Positions 23,622 to 31,709 of a stretch of 47,870 nt of DNA are shown here, piece by piece. The number at the start of each line of letters is the position of its first letter. Positions within the stretch are counted from its first letter, which is position 1. Under the pieces are notes generated by a model. The model did not search any database, was not told the DNA's origin, and was given only the letters and a program-made list of their open reading frames with translations. Made by a program: the position numbers and the translations under genes. This DNA is from Acidobacteriota bacterium (GTDB lineage Bacteria > Acidobacteriota > Vicinamibacteria > Vicinamibacterales > UBA2999), in assembly GCA_013140775.1 (NCBI GenBank), contig JABFSA010000059.1:1-47870 (forward strand), in the 5' to 3' direction.

Positions 23622-25274
23622 ATGTCAGACATCGCAACCCGCCCGGGTGGGCGGATTCTCGTTGACGCGCTGCGCCTCCACGGCGCGGACCGCCTCTTCT
23701 GCGTCCCTGGCGAGAGTTACCTCGACGTCCTCGACGCGCTGTACGACACGCCGCAGATCGCGGTCATCGTCGCCAAGCACGAGGGTGCGGCCGCCAACAT
23801 GGCCGAGGCGGATGGCAAGCTGACCGGACGGCCAGGCATCTGCTTCGTCACGCGCGGGCCCGGCGCGACGCACGCGAGCATTGGCGTCCATACGGCGTTT
23901 CAGGATTCGACGCCGATGATTCTGTTCATCGGCCAGATCCAGCGCAACGCGCGCGGCCGCGAGGCGTTTCAGGAAGTGGAGTTCCAGGAGATGTTCGCGC
24001 CGCTCGCCAAATGGGCGGCCGAGATCGAGTCAGCCGATCGGATTCCCGAGTACGTCCTGCGCGCCTTCCAGGTCGCCACCTCTGGCCGGCCGGGCCCTGT
24101 CGTGCTCGCACTTCCCGAGGATGTGCTTGCGGAACAGTCGTCTGCCGCCGACACGCTGCCGTTTCATGCGGTGCAGACGTCGCCGTCCGATGTCGATCTC
24201 GCTGCCGTGCGCAGCGAGCTCGAACGCGCCAGTCAGCCGGTTCTGATTGTTGGCGGTTCGTGCTGGTCTGACGAAGGATGCGCCGCACTGGCGCGGTTCG
24301 CGGAAGCCAATCAACTTCCGGTCCTCGCATCCTTCCGTCGTCAGGACCTGATCGACAACAACGCGCCCGGCTATGCGGGTCACTTGAGCCTGGGCCTGCC
24401 GCCGCACCTGCAACAGCGCGTGAAGACCGCTGACTTGATCATTGCGCTCGGTACCAGGCTCGGCGACATCACCACGATGACGTACTCGCTGCTGAAGCCG
24501 CCGCGCGTGGAGGCGCGTCTCGTCCACGTGCATCCAGAGCCTTCGGAGCTCAGCCGTGTCTACCAGGCCGACGTCGCCATCGCCGCATCGCCCTCTGTCA
24601 CGGCCATCAAGCTCGCGTCGCTCGAACCGATCACGAATCCCCGCTGGGCGGAGTGGACGGCAACCGCTCGGCGAGAGTACGAGAAGTTCATTCAGGTCCC
24701 GACAGCGCCACGCCGCGGCGTCGATCTTGCGGTCGTCGTCCGTCAGCTGGCGGCACAGCTTCCGGCCAATGCGATTGTCACCAACGGCGCGGGAAACTTC
24801 ACTGTGTGGGTGCATCGCTACTTCAGCTACAAGCAGCCGCGGACCGAACTTGCGCCGACGAGCGGCGCGATGGGATATGGATTCCCCGCGTCGATTGCCG
24901 CAAGCCTGCGACATCCCGATCGGATCACTGTCTGCGTCGCGGGTGACGGCGACTTCCTGATGTACCCGCAGGAGCTGGCGACTGCCGCGCAATACGGCGC
25001 CCGCATGGTCGTACTCATCGTCAACAACGGGATGTACGGAACGATCCGGATGCATCAGGAACGCCGCTTCCCCGGCCGGATCTCAGGAACTGAGCTTGCG
25101 GGACCAGACTTCGTGGCGCTGGCCCAGGCATTTGGTGCGTACGCCGAGCGGGTCGAAGCCACTGATAGCTTCGCGGCGGCGTTCGATCGGGCGTGCGCGG
25201 CCGGAGGCCCGGCGGTGCTGGAACTGGTGATGGATCGGGATCAGATCACGCCGGACCGGCGGCTCAACAGCTAG
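23622..25274 (+). CDS. Thiamine diphosphate-dependent enzyme (acetolactate synthase / 2-oxo acid decarboxylase family)
   Basis: A 550-residue protein with AGGAG before the ATG. It has three domains: Pyr ('GADRLFCVPGESYLDVLDAL', catalytic Glu54 in 'KHEGAAANMAEADG'), central ('QPVLIVGGSCWSDEGC') and PP, where the ThDP/Mg motif is 'GDGDFLMYPQELATAAQYG' through 'VLIVNNGMYGTI'. The final 'HQERRFPGRISGTELAGPDF' is seen in uncharacterised acetolactate-synthase-like proteins. True biosynthetic IlvB is less likely, as no ilvN or ilvC is nearby. The aldehyde dehydrogenase partner favours a decarboxylase or lyase, which is inference. Confidence 0.88.
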   Translation: MSDIATRPGGRILVDALRLHGADRLFCVPGESYLDVLDALYDTPQIAVIVAKHEGAAANMAEADGKLTGRPGICFVTRGPGATHASIGVHTAFQDSTPMILFIGQIQRNARGREAFQEVEFQEMFAPLAKWAAEIESADRIPEYVLRAFQVATSGRPGPVVLALPEDVLAEQSSAADTLPFHAVQTSPSDVDLAAVRSELERASQPVLIVGGSCWSDEGCAALARFAEANQLPVLASFRRQDLIDNNAPGYAGHLSLGLPPHLQQRVKTADLIIALGTRLGDITTMTYSLLKPPRVEARLVHVHPEPSELSRVYQADVAIAASPSVTAIKLASLEPITNPRWAEWTATARREYEKFIQVPTAPRRGVDLAVVVRQLAAQLPANAIVTNGAGNFTVWVHRYFSYKQPRTELAPTSGAMGYGFPASIAASLRHPDRITVCVAGDGDFLMYPQELATAAQYGARMVVLIVNNGMYGTIRMHQERRFPGRISGTELAGPDFVALAQAFGAYAERVEATDSFAAAFDRACAAGGPAVLELVMDRDQITPDRRLNS

Positions 25275-25456
25275 CGCCTCGGCGCAGTGGTCTTGACCGG
25301 TTCACACGCCGACCGCAGGGTAGCTGGCGGTCACGGATGAACGAGGGCGAGTGTCGCGAGGATGGTCGCTCTACACATCGCGACTGATCAGGATTTGAGA
25401 ACGCTGACCGGTGATCTCGGGCGCTACATTTCGTTGGCCGACGCAGCGCCGCCATC

Positions 25457-25475
25457 TTGACATGTGGTTCACATG
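25457..25475 (+). promoter_or_regulatory. Candidate promoter -35 with overlapping palindromic operator for the toxin-antitoxin pair
   Basis: TTGACA at 25457-25462 runs into the perfect palindrome CATGTG-GTT-CACATG (25461-25475), 17 bases before the antitoxin ATG. Related CATG words recur downstream (25481-25494). RHH antitoxins commonly repress their own promoters through such repeats. The -10 box is not clear. The rest of the gap from 25275 has nothing I can support. Confidence 0.45.
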
Positions 25476-25491
25476 CGAACATGCTGAACAC

Positions 25492-25722
25492 ATGGCCAAG
25501 ATGGTCCAGGTTCGAAACGTTCCAGAAGCCCTGCACCGGAAGCTGAAGGCTCGGGCGGCGGTTGCGGGTCAGTCGCTCTCCGAGTACCTTCTGACCGAGT
25601 TGGAGCGCATGGCGTCGCGGCCAACCCGCGAAGAGATGCTGACGCGCATCCACGGCAGGACACGGGTCCGGCTGAAGACCGCCGCCGCAGTCGTCATCCG
25701 CGAGGAGCGTGAATCGGCGTGA
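25492..25722 (+). CDS. Ribbon-helix-helix antitoxin (FitA/VapB-like)
   Basis: A 76-residue protein from the ATG at 25492; an ATG at 25501 is also possible. The N-terminal RHH DNA-binding domain is 'MVQVRNVPEALHRKLKARAA', followed by 'AGQSLSEYLLTELER', typical of FitA-type antitoxins. The C-terminal half would wrap and block the PIN toxin. The stop overlaps the toxin start by 4 nt (GTGA), as expected for a coupled pair. Confidence 0.88.
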   Translation: MAKMVQVRNVPEALHRKLKARAAVAGQSLSEYLLTELERMASRPTREEMLTRIHGRTRVRLKTAAAVVIREERESA

Positions 25723-26114
25723 TCGTCGTCGACGCGTCAGCCATGACGGAATTCCTGCTCCAGACGCCACTCGGACTCAAGGTCGAAGCCAGGCTCTTGC
25801 GGGGCTCCGAGGAGTTCCACGTTCCGCATTTGCTCGACGTTGAAGTGGCCCAAGCGCTGCGTGGACTGGTGCGGAGGCGCGAGCTGTCGACCGAGCGGGC
25901 CGAGGAGGCGCTCGCGGATCTGGCCGATTTCGACCTGCGGCGCCACGCGCACGTCGATCTCCTCGCCCGTGTGTGGGAGCTGCGCGACAATCTGACATCC
26001 TACGACGCCGTGTACGTCGCACTCGCCGAAGCAATCGCCAGTCCACTGGTTACGTGCGATGCTCCACTCGGTGCCGCGCCGGGGCACACCGCCCGAATCG
26101 AGGTCGTGCGCTGA
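25719..26114 (+). CDS. PIN-domain RNase toxin (VapC/FitB-like)
   Basis: A 131-residue PIN protein read from a GTG. The acidic residues that bind Mg/Mn are all present: Asp5 ('VVDASAMTEFLL'), Glu42 ('LLDVEVAQALRGL'), Asp96 ('TSYDAVYVALAEA') and Asp114 ('VTCDAPLG'). VapC-type toxins cut tRNA or rRNA and are held inactive by the upstream antitoxin. The complete acidic set suggests an active toxin. Its function (stress response or plain addiction) cannot be told. Confidence 0.9.
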   Translation: MIVVDASAMTEFLLQTPLGLKVEARLLRGSEEFHVPHLLDVEVAQALRGLVRRRELSTERAEEALADLADFDLRRHAHVDLLARVWELRDNLTSYDAVYVALAEAIASPLVTCDAPLGAAPGHTARIEVVR

Positions 26115-26284
26115 AACTGATCTCAGGATCCCTGGCGGAGAGGCGGCTGGTCCGAGCGTTCAGTTGAGGCTTCGGGGTGCACTGAACCGGTTCGCGCGAG
26201 GCTCGCTACAGGGTGAAACCAAGCGCAGTTCCTGCCGAGAACATGAGACGAACCTTCGCGGGACGCTCCCAAGGTGTCGCCACA

Positions 26285-26422
26285 ATGCTTGCTCGCACTG
26301 GAATCATCGTCCTGTTCGCACTTGTCGTCGGTAGCGGCCCCTGCGCTGTGGCCTCCGCCCAGGATTGGGAGTTGGCCGATCGGACCACGAAGGCATCAGC
26401 GACATCTTCGTCGGGGAGGTAA
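26285..26422 (+). pseudogene. Signal-peptide-only fragment, possible gene remnant
   Basis: In the 334-bp gap after the toxin gene, a 45-codon frame from the ATG at 26285 begins with a convincing Sec signal peptide ('LARTGIIVLFALVVGSGPC', then 'AVASAQ') and reads 'DWELADRTTK' before becoming low-complexity and stopping. This looks like the 5' end of an exported-protein gene whose body is lost. A frame change after 'RTTK' would run on through 'GISDIFVGEVMAE' for a short way. A genuine short peptide cannot be excluded. Nothing else in 26115-26448 is supported. Confidence 0.3.
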
Positions 26423-26448
26423 TGGCTGAAACAAGGCAGAGGCAGCCT

Positions 26449-27750
26449 CTACTCCTGGCTGAAGCTCGGAACAGGGGTCGCCATGGGCCGTGACACAGAG
26501 GCCTCACCCGGCTGTGGGACGGTCGCTTCGAGCTCACGGCCTCTCGTTTCAGGCAGCAGCGCTGTGGCGACGAGAACCAGCATGTACGCGCTGGCTGCAC
26601 AGAGGCCCATCGCTGTTCCAAGCCCGATGTCCGCCGCCAGCACGCCGACGAGGGCGGGAACGAACGAGCCCACCCCGCGGCCCACGTTGTACGAAAAGCC
26701 CTGTCCACTGGCGCGCACGCGCGTGGGAAACAACTCGGCGAACGTGGCTCCCATACCGGCGATGATCCCGGACTGAAAGAAGCCGAGCGGAAAGCCCAGT
26801 AAGAGCACGGCCGTGTTACTCAGCGGCAGCAGCGTGTAGGAAGAGACTGTGATGGCCGCACAACTCGCCATGATCACGAATGTCTTTCGACGGCCTAACC
26901 AGTCGCTGAGGTGCGCGCTGATGACATAGCCGCAGAAGGAGCCAAAGATATTGAACCCGAGGTACCCCCCAATGCCGAGGATCGAAAGGTTCCGAACGTT
27001 CCTGAGGTACGTCGCCAGCCAGTTCAGCGTCACATAGTTGCCCCCCAGACCGCCCAGGGCAAGCAGGGACGCCAGGATCGTGCGGCGCCGAAGAGCAGGT
27101 GTGAAAATCTCGAGGAACTGGAACTTGCTATCTCCGGACGTCGCTCGCATCTCCTTGAACACTTCGGGCTCTTCCACGTAGCGCCGAATCCAGAGTGCGA
27201 AAAACGCGGGCAGCAGTCCGAGAAAAAACAGATAGCGCCAGGCCATCTCGGCTGGTGCGATGCTGAACACCACCGTAAACAGCAGCACGGCCATCCCGTA
27301 CCCGACCGACCATCCGCTTTGAACGCTCCCGACGGCGCGGCCCCGGAACCGCTTGTCGATCACCTCGCTCATCAGCACGGCGCCAGCAGCCCATTCGCCG
27401 CCGAACCCCAGGCCCTGCATGCTGCGTGTGAAGAGCAGTTGTTCGAATGATTGCGTAAACCCGGAGAGGAACGTGAAGAACGCGAACCAGACGATGGTGA
27501 TGCGCAGCACCTTCGCGCGACCGTATCGATCCGCGAGGATCCCCGCGATCCAGCCCCCCAGCGATGAGAAGAGCAACGCGGCCGTGGCCAGCCAGCCGGC
27601 CTGCGCCTGCGACATGCCCCACAAGGTGATCAGGGTCGGCATGATCACGGCGTAGAGCTGGACGTCCATCGCGTCCAGCGCCCATCCCGTGAAGCAGGCC
27701 CAGAACGTGCGCTTCTCGCGCACGTTCATGCTCGTGAACCAGTTCGCCAC
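26449..27750 (-). CDS. Major facilitator superfamily transporter, aromatic-acid/sialate:H+ symporter-like
   Basis: A 433-residue inner-membrane protein with 12 predicted helices. Helix 1 has 'GWALDAMDVQLYAVIMPTL' (AAHS-type acidic motif). The loop 2-3 signature is 'GILADRYGRAKVL' and the second-half copy is 'AHLSDWLGRRKTF'. 'FPTRVRASGQGFSYNVGRG' is well conserved in this family. Substrate is probably a carboxylate, not resolvable further. The GTG at 27750 lies 16 bases after the dihaem cytochrome stop on the same strand, so the two are probably co-transcribed. Confidence 0.88.
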   Translation of the reverse strand: MANWFTSMNVREKRTFWACFTGWALDAMDVQLYAVIMPTLITLWGMSQAQAGWLATAALLFSSLGGWIAGILADRYGRAKVLRITIVWFAFFTFLSGFTQSFEQLLFTRSMQGLGFGGEWAAGAVLMSEVIDKRFRGRAVGSVQSGWSVGYGMAVLLFTVVFSIAPAEMAWRYLFFLGLLPAFFALWIRRYVEEPEVFKEMRATSGDSKFQFLEIFTPALRRRTILASLLALGGLGGNYVTLNWLATYLRNVRNLSILGIGGYLGFNIFGSFCGYVISAHLSDWLGRRKTFVIMASCAAITVSSYTLLPLSNTAVLLLGFPLGFFQSGIIAGMGATFAELFPTRVRASGQGFSYNVGRGVGSFVPALVGVLAADIGLGTAMGLCAASAYMLVLVATALLPETRGRELEATVPQPGEASVSRPMATPVPSFSQE

Positions 27751-27765
27751 GTATCTGAAGCGGAT

Positions 27766-28734
27766 CTAGCGCGGCAGCGAACCCGCGTACGCGGAGAGCG
27801 CCACGATGTCTTCGTCGGTCAGATTCGCGACGACGCGCTTCATCAACTGAGCGCCCGCGCTGTTATTGGCTCCGGTCTGAATGTTGTAGAGCTGCCGGAC
27901 GAGATAGATCGGATGAACGCCGGCGATGCGCGGCACGTCGCCGCTGCCCTTCAGGCCTTCACCGTGGCAGATCGAGCAGTCGAGCGTCTTGCCGCCACCG
28001 CCCGCGGCCAGAGCCTTGCCGCGCGCGAGACTCCCAGGCGGCACATAGGAGATGAAGCCGGCCCCTGTGCGCGGATCGCGCTGAATGGCCTTCCGTACAT
28101 CTTCCGGCACCGTGATGATCCGGTTCCCGATCGGTTCCATCCCAGGTGCGTCCTTGTCAACGAAGCGCATGCGGCCCTGGCCAAGGTAGGTCTTCGGTAC
28201 CATCGCTCGTTCTTCGACGATGGACCAGCGCGGAACCGGCTTGAGCGCGGCGAACCACACGGCCGCTTCACGCACCTGCTGTTCGGTCGTCGTCTTCGCG
28301 ATGGCCGTCATGCGAATCGGATCCTTGCGGACGCCGGTTCGATAGTCCTCCATCGCCTGAATCATGTACTGCGTCGTCAGGCCCTGGATGTCGCCAGACT
28401 CCGGGTGTCCCATGCCGTTGGCCAGGTGGCACGTGGCGCAGGCGAAACCACCGTTGGTGGAACCGTCCTTCACGACTCCCGGCATCGGCGCGCGCTCGCC
28501 TGGAAACCAGTCGATCGCCGCAGACAGGTTGTCGAGCTGCTCCTGGGTGAAGCTGAGCTTGCTGCCCGCGAGCTGCTGTGGACCATGGAGCTCTTCGATC
28601 GGCGGCTTTCCTGCCACGACCGCGCTGGCGACCGGAAACGCCCACAGGAGATCCTTCCCTGCCGGCGCCTGTGCGAGAAGAGCGGCTGTACCGACAGCCA
28701 CCAACAGGACCCACGCGTTGACTACGACCTTCAT
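27766..28734 (-). CDS. Exported dihaem cytochrome c
   Basis: A 322-residue periplasmic protein; the ATG at 28734 has GGAGGA just upstream and starts the signal peptide 'MKVVVNAWVLLVAVGTAALL'. Two haem-binding motifs are seen: CATCH (residues 99-103) and CSICH (253-257), each in a class I cytochrome domain. 'DIVALSAYAGSLPR' at the C-terminus is the usual final helix. Likely an electron carrier or terminal part of a dehydrogenase chain. A partner enzyme is not in the adjacent genes, which encode an MFS carrier and a ROK regulator. Confidence 0.9.
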   Translation of the reverse strand: MKVVVNAWVLLVAVGTAALLAQAPAGKDLLWAFPVASAVVAGKPPIEELHGPQQLAGSKLSFTQEQLDNLSAAIDWFPGERAPMPGVVKDGSTNGGFACATCHLANGMGHPESGDIQGLTTQYMIQAMEDYRTGVRKDPIRMTAIAKTTTEQQVREAAVWFAALKPVPRWSIVEERAMVPKTYLGQGRMRFVDKDAPGMEPIGNRIITVPEDVRKAIQRDPRTGAGFISYVPPGSLARGKALAAGGGGKTLDCSICHGEGLKGSGDVPRIAGVHPIYLVRQLYNIQTGANNSAGAQLMKRVVANLTDEDIVALSAYAGSLPR

Positions 28735-28866
28735 CGACGTCCTCCAGGAATAAAAGGCCCGGGTATTGGAGCACGGCTGCATGCTCGTTTCAATGAACCT
28801 TTGCGCATCTGTGCCGCGCCGCGTCGAGCCATACTCGTGCCGTCGCCGACGTGTCACCACGTCGAG

Positions 28867-30093
28867 TCAGGCCACTTCGGGAGCAGCGAACGCAGGGGCG
28901 AATACGAGTGCGGCCGCGCCCTGAAGACGTGGATGCTCCCCGGCATTCACCGGGTGGATCTCTGTATCCGCGATGGCGGGGATCAACGCGCGTTCGACGA
29001 GAGCCGACCGGACGGTGGGCTCGATAAGGTCCCACGCGGCGGTGATCTCACCGCCTATATAGATACGTGACGGGTCAAAGGCGTTGACGAGCGACGCGAG
29101 CCCCAGTCCGAGATAGCGCGCGGTTGACTCGAGCGCGGCAGCGGCCCTGGGATCGCGGGCACGCGCGCGAATCAACAGGTCGTCGATGGTAAAAGCTTTC
29201 TGGTCGGGTGTTCCAGGGCCGAGCGGCTCTGTCGGCCGGCCAAAGTAGCGCGCGAGCGTCGCGCGATTCGATACGTAGGCCTCCCAGCACCCATTGGCGC
29301 CACACGAGCACCGCGGCCCGTCGAGCGAAAGCGGCACGTGCCCGAACTCTCCCGCGATGTTGTGCCGGCCACGCAACACCTGCCCGCGGACCATCACGCC
29401 GACACCGAGGCCGTCGGAGACGCTCACAAAAACCAGGGGTCCGGTCGTCGCAGACAGATCGTCGCGCATCCCCCACGCCTGCGCCAGCACGCAGGCGCGG
29501 CCGGCACTCTCAATCTGCACATCGTCAATTCCCGTCGCAGCGACAAGCGGCTCGCGCAAATTCACGTTGCGCCACCCGAGAGTCGGTGCATGCAGGACGG
29601 TCGTGGTCGATCGTTCGATCATGCCTGGCACGACGACGCCAATACCTTCGCAGCCCTCAACGTCTGGATGGTCCGCAACGAGCGCCAGGACACGTGAGCC
29701 GATGGTGGCGGCGAGCTTCTGCGGATCCCGGACAGTCTGGAGGCTGACCACACCCGTAAGTCCCTGTCCGACCCGGTCGGTCAGCATGATGAACGTCTGC
29801 GTGGCGCGAATGTCTACAGCGGCAATGGCTCGCCGACGGGAATCGATGTAGAGGAACTGTGGTCTCCGCCCACGGGCGGTCTGCCCATAGGCGCCTTCGA
29901 CGATCAGCCGATCCCGCAGCAGGTCGTTGACGATAAGCGTCACCGCACCGCGACGAACGCCCATCGCCCGGGCGAGATCAGCCCGGGAGATGGGCTGCTT
30001 CGCCCGGACCAGATTGAGCGCGATCGAACGATTAATCTCTCGCGACGTACCGCGCGTCGCGACGGTGAACCGGACAGGATTGATACGACGCAT
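28867..30093 (-). CDS. ROK-family transcriptional regulator (NagC/XylR-like)
   Basis: A 408-residue protein from the ATG at 30093. An N-terminal winged helix ('REINRSIALNLVRAKQPISR', 'GVRRGAVTLIVNDLL') is followed by a ROK sugar-kinase-like domain. The zinc-binding signature is 'CSCGANGCWEAY', and 'AGEFGHVPLSLDG' carries the ROK His. No complete phosphotransferase set was verified, so it is called a regulator. It begins 8 bases after the class II-like cytochrome gene, an unexpected partner, and may control the transporter downstream. Confidence 0.9.
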   Translation of the reverse strand: MRRINPVRFTVATRGTSREINRSIALNLVRAKQPISRADLARAMGVRRGAVTLIVNDLLRDRLIVEGAYGQTARGRRPQFLYIDSRRRAIAAVDIRATQTFIMLTDRVGQGLTGVVSLQTVRDPQKLAATIGSRVLALVADHPDVEGCEGIGVVVPGMIERSTTTVLHAPTLGWRNVNLREPLVAATGIDDVQIESAGRACVLAQAWGMRDDLSATTGPLVFVSVSDGLGVGVMVRGQVLRGRHNIAGEFGHVPLSLDGPRCSCGANGCWEAYVSNRATLARYFGRPTEPLGPGTPDQKAFTIDDLLIRARARDPRAAAALESTARYLGLGLASLVNAFDPSRIYIGGEITAAWDLIEPTVRSALVERALIPAIADTEIHPVNAGEHPRLQGAAALVFAPAFAAPEVA

Positions 30094-30100
30094 GGATCCG

Positions 30101-30547
30101 CTAGAACACCCCTTCTTTGAACTTGAAGCCGGTCTGGTTGTCGCCCTCGCGATTCTGCTTGTGGCACGCGGCACACACAGCGCCGGCGAATTCCTTGGCC
30201 GCCGCCTGCGCGTCAGCCTGCGGGACCGTCGCCTGGCCCAGCAGCGCATCTAAGGACGCCAGCCTTGTCTCGCCGGTCTGGAGGATCGCCACGGCGTCGT
30301 CGCGCTTGCGCTCGGCCCAGAACGGCCGAAGGGAGGCGAGGTTCTTTCGCAGGACGCCCACCTGGGTACGCGCGTCGGCGTAGGCGCCCGAACCGATGGC
30401 CTTGTTCAACGCACCGTTGGCCTGCGCGTTCGACTTCATCAGCGCGGCGTACTCCTCGAGTGACATCTTCTTGTCCTGCCCGACAGCGATCGAGGCCACG
30501 AACACGACGAGTGCGACAGACATGGCTACTGTGATTCGACGCATCAT
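30101..30547 (-). CDS. Exported cytochrome c, class II-like (C-terminal haem motif)
   Basis: A 148-residue protein with a signal peptide (to about 'SIAVGQ') and a four-helix pattern. The haem motif CAACH lies near the C-terminus (125-129), as in cytochrome c-prime-like proteins. SD 'GGGGGAG' precedes two tandem ATG codons (30547 and 30544); either may be used. It leads a minus-strand run of cytochrome c, ROK regulator, dihaem cytochrome c and MFS carrier. Confidence 0.85.
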   Translation of the reverse strand: MMRRITVAMSVALVVFVASIAVGQDKKMSLEEYAALMKSNAQANGALNKAIGSGAYADARTQVGVLRKNLASLRPFWAERKRDDAVAILQTGETRLASLDALLGQATVPQADAQAAAKEFAGAVCAACHKQNREGDNQTGFKFKEGVF

Positions 30548-30745
30548 GGTTGCTCCCCCAGGAACGGGCGGTCCTGCCCGATTCTCGCGCCTCGATCAGC
30601 CGAGCCGCACGGTCAGAACACCGCCGGATTGCCGATGTTCAGGAATTTGACTGACAAATCGACAAATTAGGGATCACGCTCTCCTCCGGCGTCAAGGGGC
30701 GTCAGCGAGTATGCCAACATATGGCGTTCATTCAGAGGACGACCA

Positions 30746-31708
30746 TTGCCCTTTTCTTTTCCTCGTTTTGGTGACGTGGCCCACGTGGGCCACCTTGAAC
30801 TCCTGACGCCCAAGCTGAGCGAAAGCCTCGCTTTTTTTACGTCAGTCATCGGGCTGCATGAGTCCGCTCGAAAGGGTGACTCCGTGTACCTCCGCGCGTG
30901 GGGCGACTACGAACGCTGCACGCTCAAGCTGACGGGCCACACGACGTCAGGCCTCGGACATCTGGGTCTCCGCGTGCGCGATGACGCGACCCTGCAGGCG
31001 CTGGTCAGTCATCTTGCGGAGCGAGGCATCACCGGCACGTGGACGGAAGACGAGACACACGGCCCGGCCTACCGTGTGCTGACCCCCGACGGTCACGCGG
31101 TCGAGTTGTACTGGGAAACACAGCGTTTCGTGGCGACACCGGACGTGGCGACGGCCTTCAAGAGTCAGCCGCAGCGATACGTCCCGCGAGGCATCGCACC
31201 GCGCCGCCTCGATCACATCAACATCCTGGCGCACGACGTTCGCGGCAACCGGGAGTTCTTTCAGCACCTGCTGGGTCTTCGACTGACCGAGCAGATCGTG
31301 TTCGACAACGGCCAGGAAATGGGCGCGTGGCTTTCCGCGACCAACAAGTCGTACGACGTCGCCATCACGCACGACAAGACTGGCGCCTCAGGCCGGCTGC
31401 ACCACTTCACATACATGATGGACAGTCGCGAAGACGTGCTGCGCGCCGCGGACGTCCTTCGTGACGCAGACGTCCAGATCGAAACCGGTCCGCACAAGCA
31501 CAACGTTGGACAGACGTTTTTTCTGTACTGCTTCGAGCCGGGCGGCAATCGGTTCGAAATCGGTGCCGGTGGCTATCTGATCTTCGATCCGGACTGGAAA
31601 CCTGTCGTCTGGTCCGAGGCCGATCGCAGCAAGGGACAGGCGTGGGGGCTGCAGACCGTCAGCTCATTCCACACACACGGCACGCCGCCTGTGGTCCAGA
31701 CGAAATAG
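30746..31708 (+). CDS. Extradiol ring-cleavage dioxygenase, catechol 2,3-dioxygenase type I
   Basis: A 320-residue protein from a TTG start with AGAGGA about 6 nt upstream. Two vicinal-oxygen-chelate domains: the N-terminal is structural ('DVAHVGHLELLTPKLSES') and the C-terminal catalytic. Fe(II) ligands are His157 ('RRLDHINI'), a His of 'LHHFTYMM' (219/220) and Glu271 ('NRFEIGAGGY'). It would open catecholic rings by meta cleavage. No other meta-pathway gene is adjacent, so the natural substrate is uncertain. Its stop lies one base from that of the convergent dctA-like gene. The 198-bp gap upstream (30548-30745) has an AT-rich stretch but no promoter I can place. Confidence 0.9.
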   Translation: MPFSFPRFGDVAHVGHLELLTPKLSESLAFFTSVIGLHESARKGDSVYLRAWGDYERCTLKLTGHTTSGLGHLGLRVRDDATLQALVSHLAERGITGTWTEDETHGPAYRVLTPDGHAVELYWETQRFVATPDVATAFKSQPQRYVPRGIAPRRLDHINILAHDVRGNREFFQHLLGLRLTEQIVFDNGQEMGAWLSATNKSYDVAITHDKTGASGRLHHFTYMMDSREDVLRAADVLRDADVQIETGPHKHNVGQTFFLYCFEPGGNRFEIGAGGYLIFDPDWKPVVWSEADRSKGQAWGLQTVSSFHTHGTPPVVQTK

Positions 31709-31709
31709 C

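Noticed and set aside
23622..25274. Biosynthetic acetolactate synthase (ilvB)
   Set aside because: No regulatory subunit or other ilv gene nearby and the partner is an aldehyde dehydrogenase; the family alone does not decide.
25193..25387. Short plus-strand frame after the ThDP enzyme
   Set aside because: Mostly overlaps the ThDP gene in another frame, has no recognisable motif and no SD.
26206..26388. Minus-strand fragment ending 'KVRLMFSAGTALGFTL' as a barrel C-terminus
   Set aside because: It resembles an outer-membrane strand by composition, but the frame is short and overlaps the more convincing signal peptide on the other strand; evidence is too weak to call.
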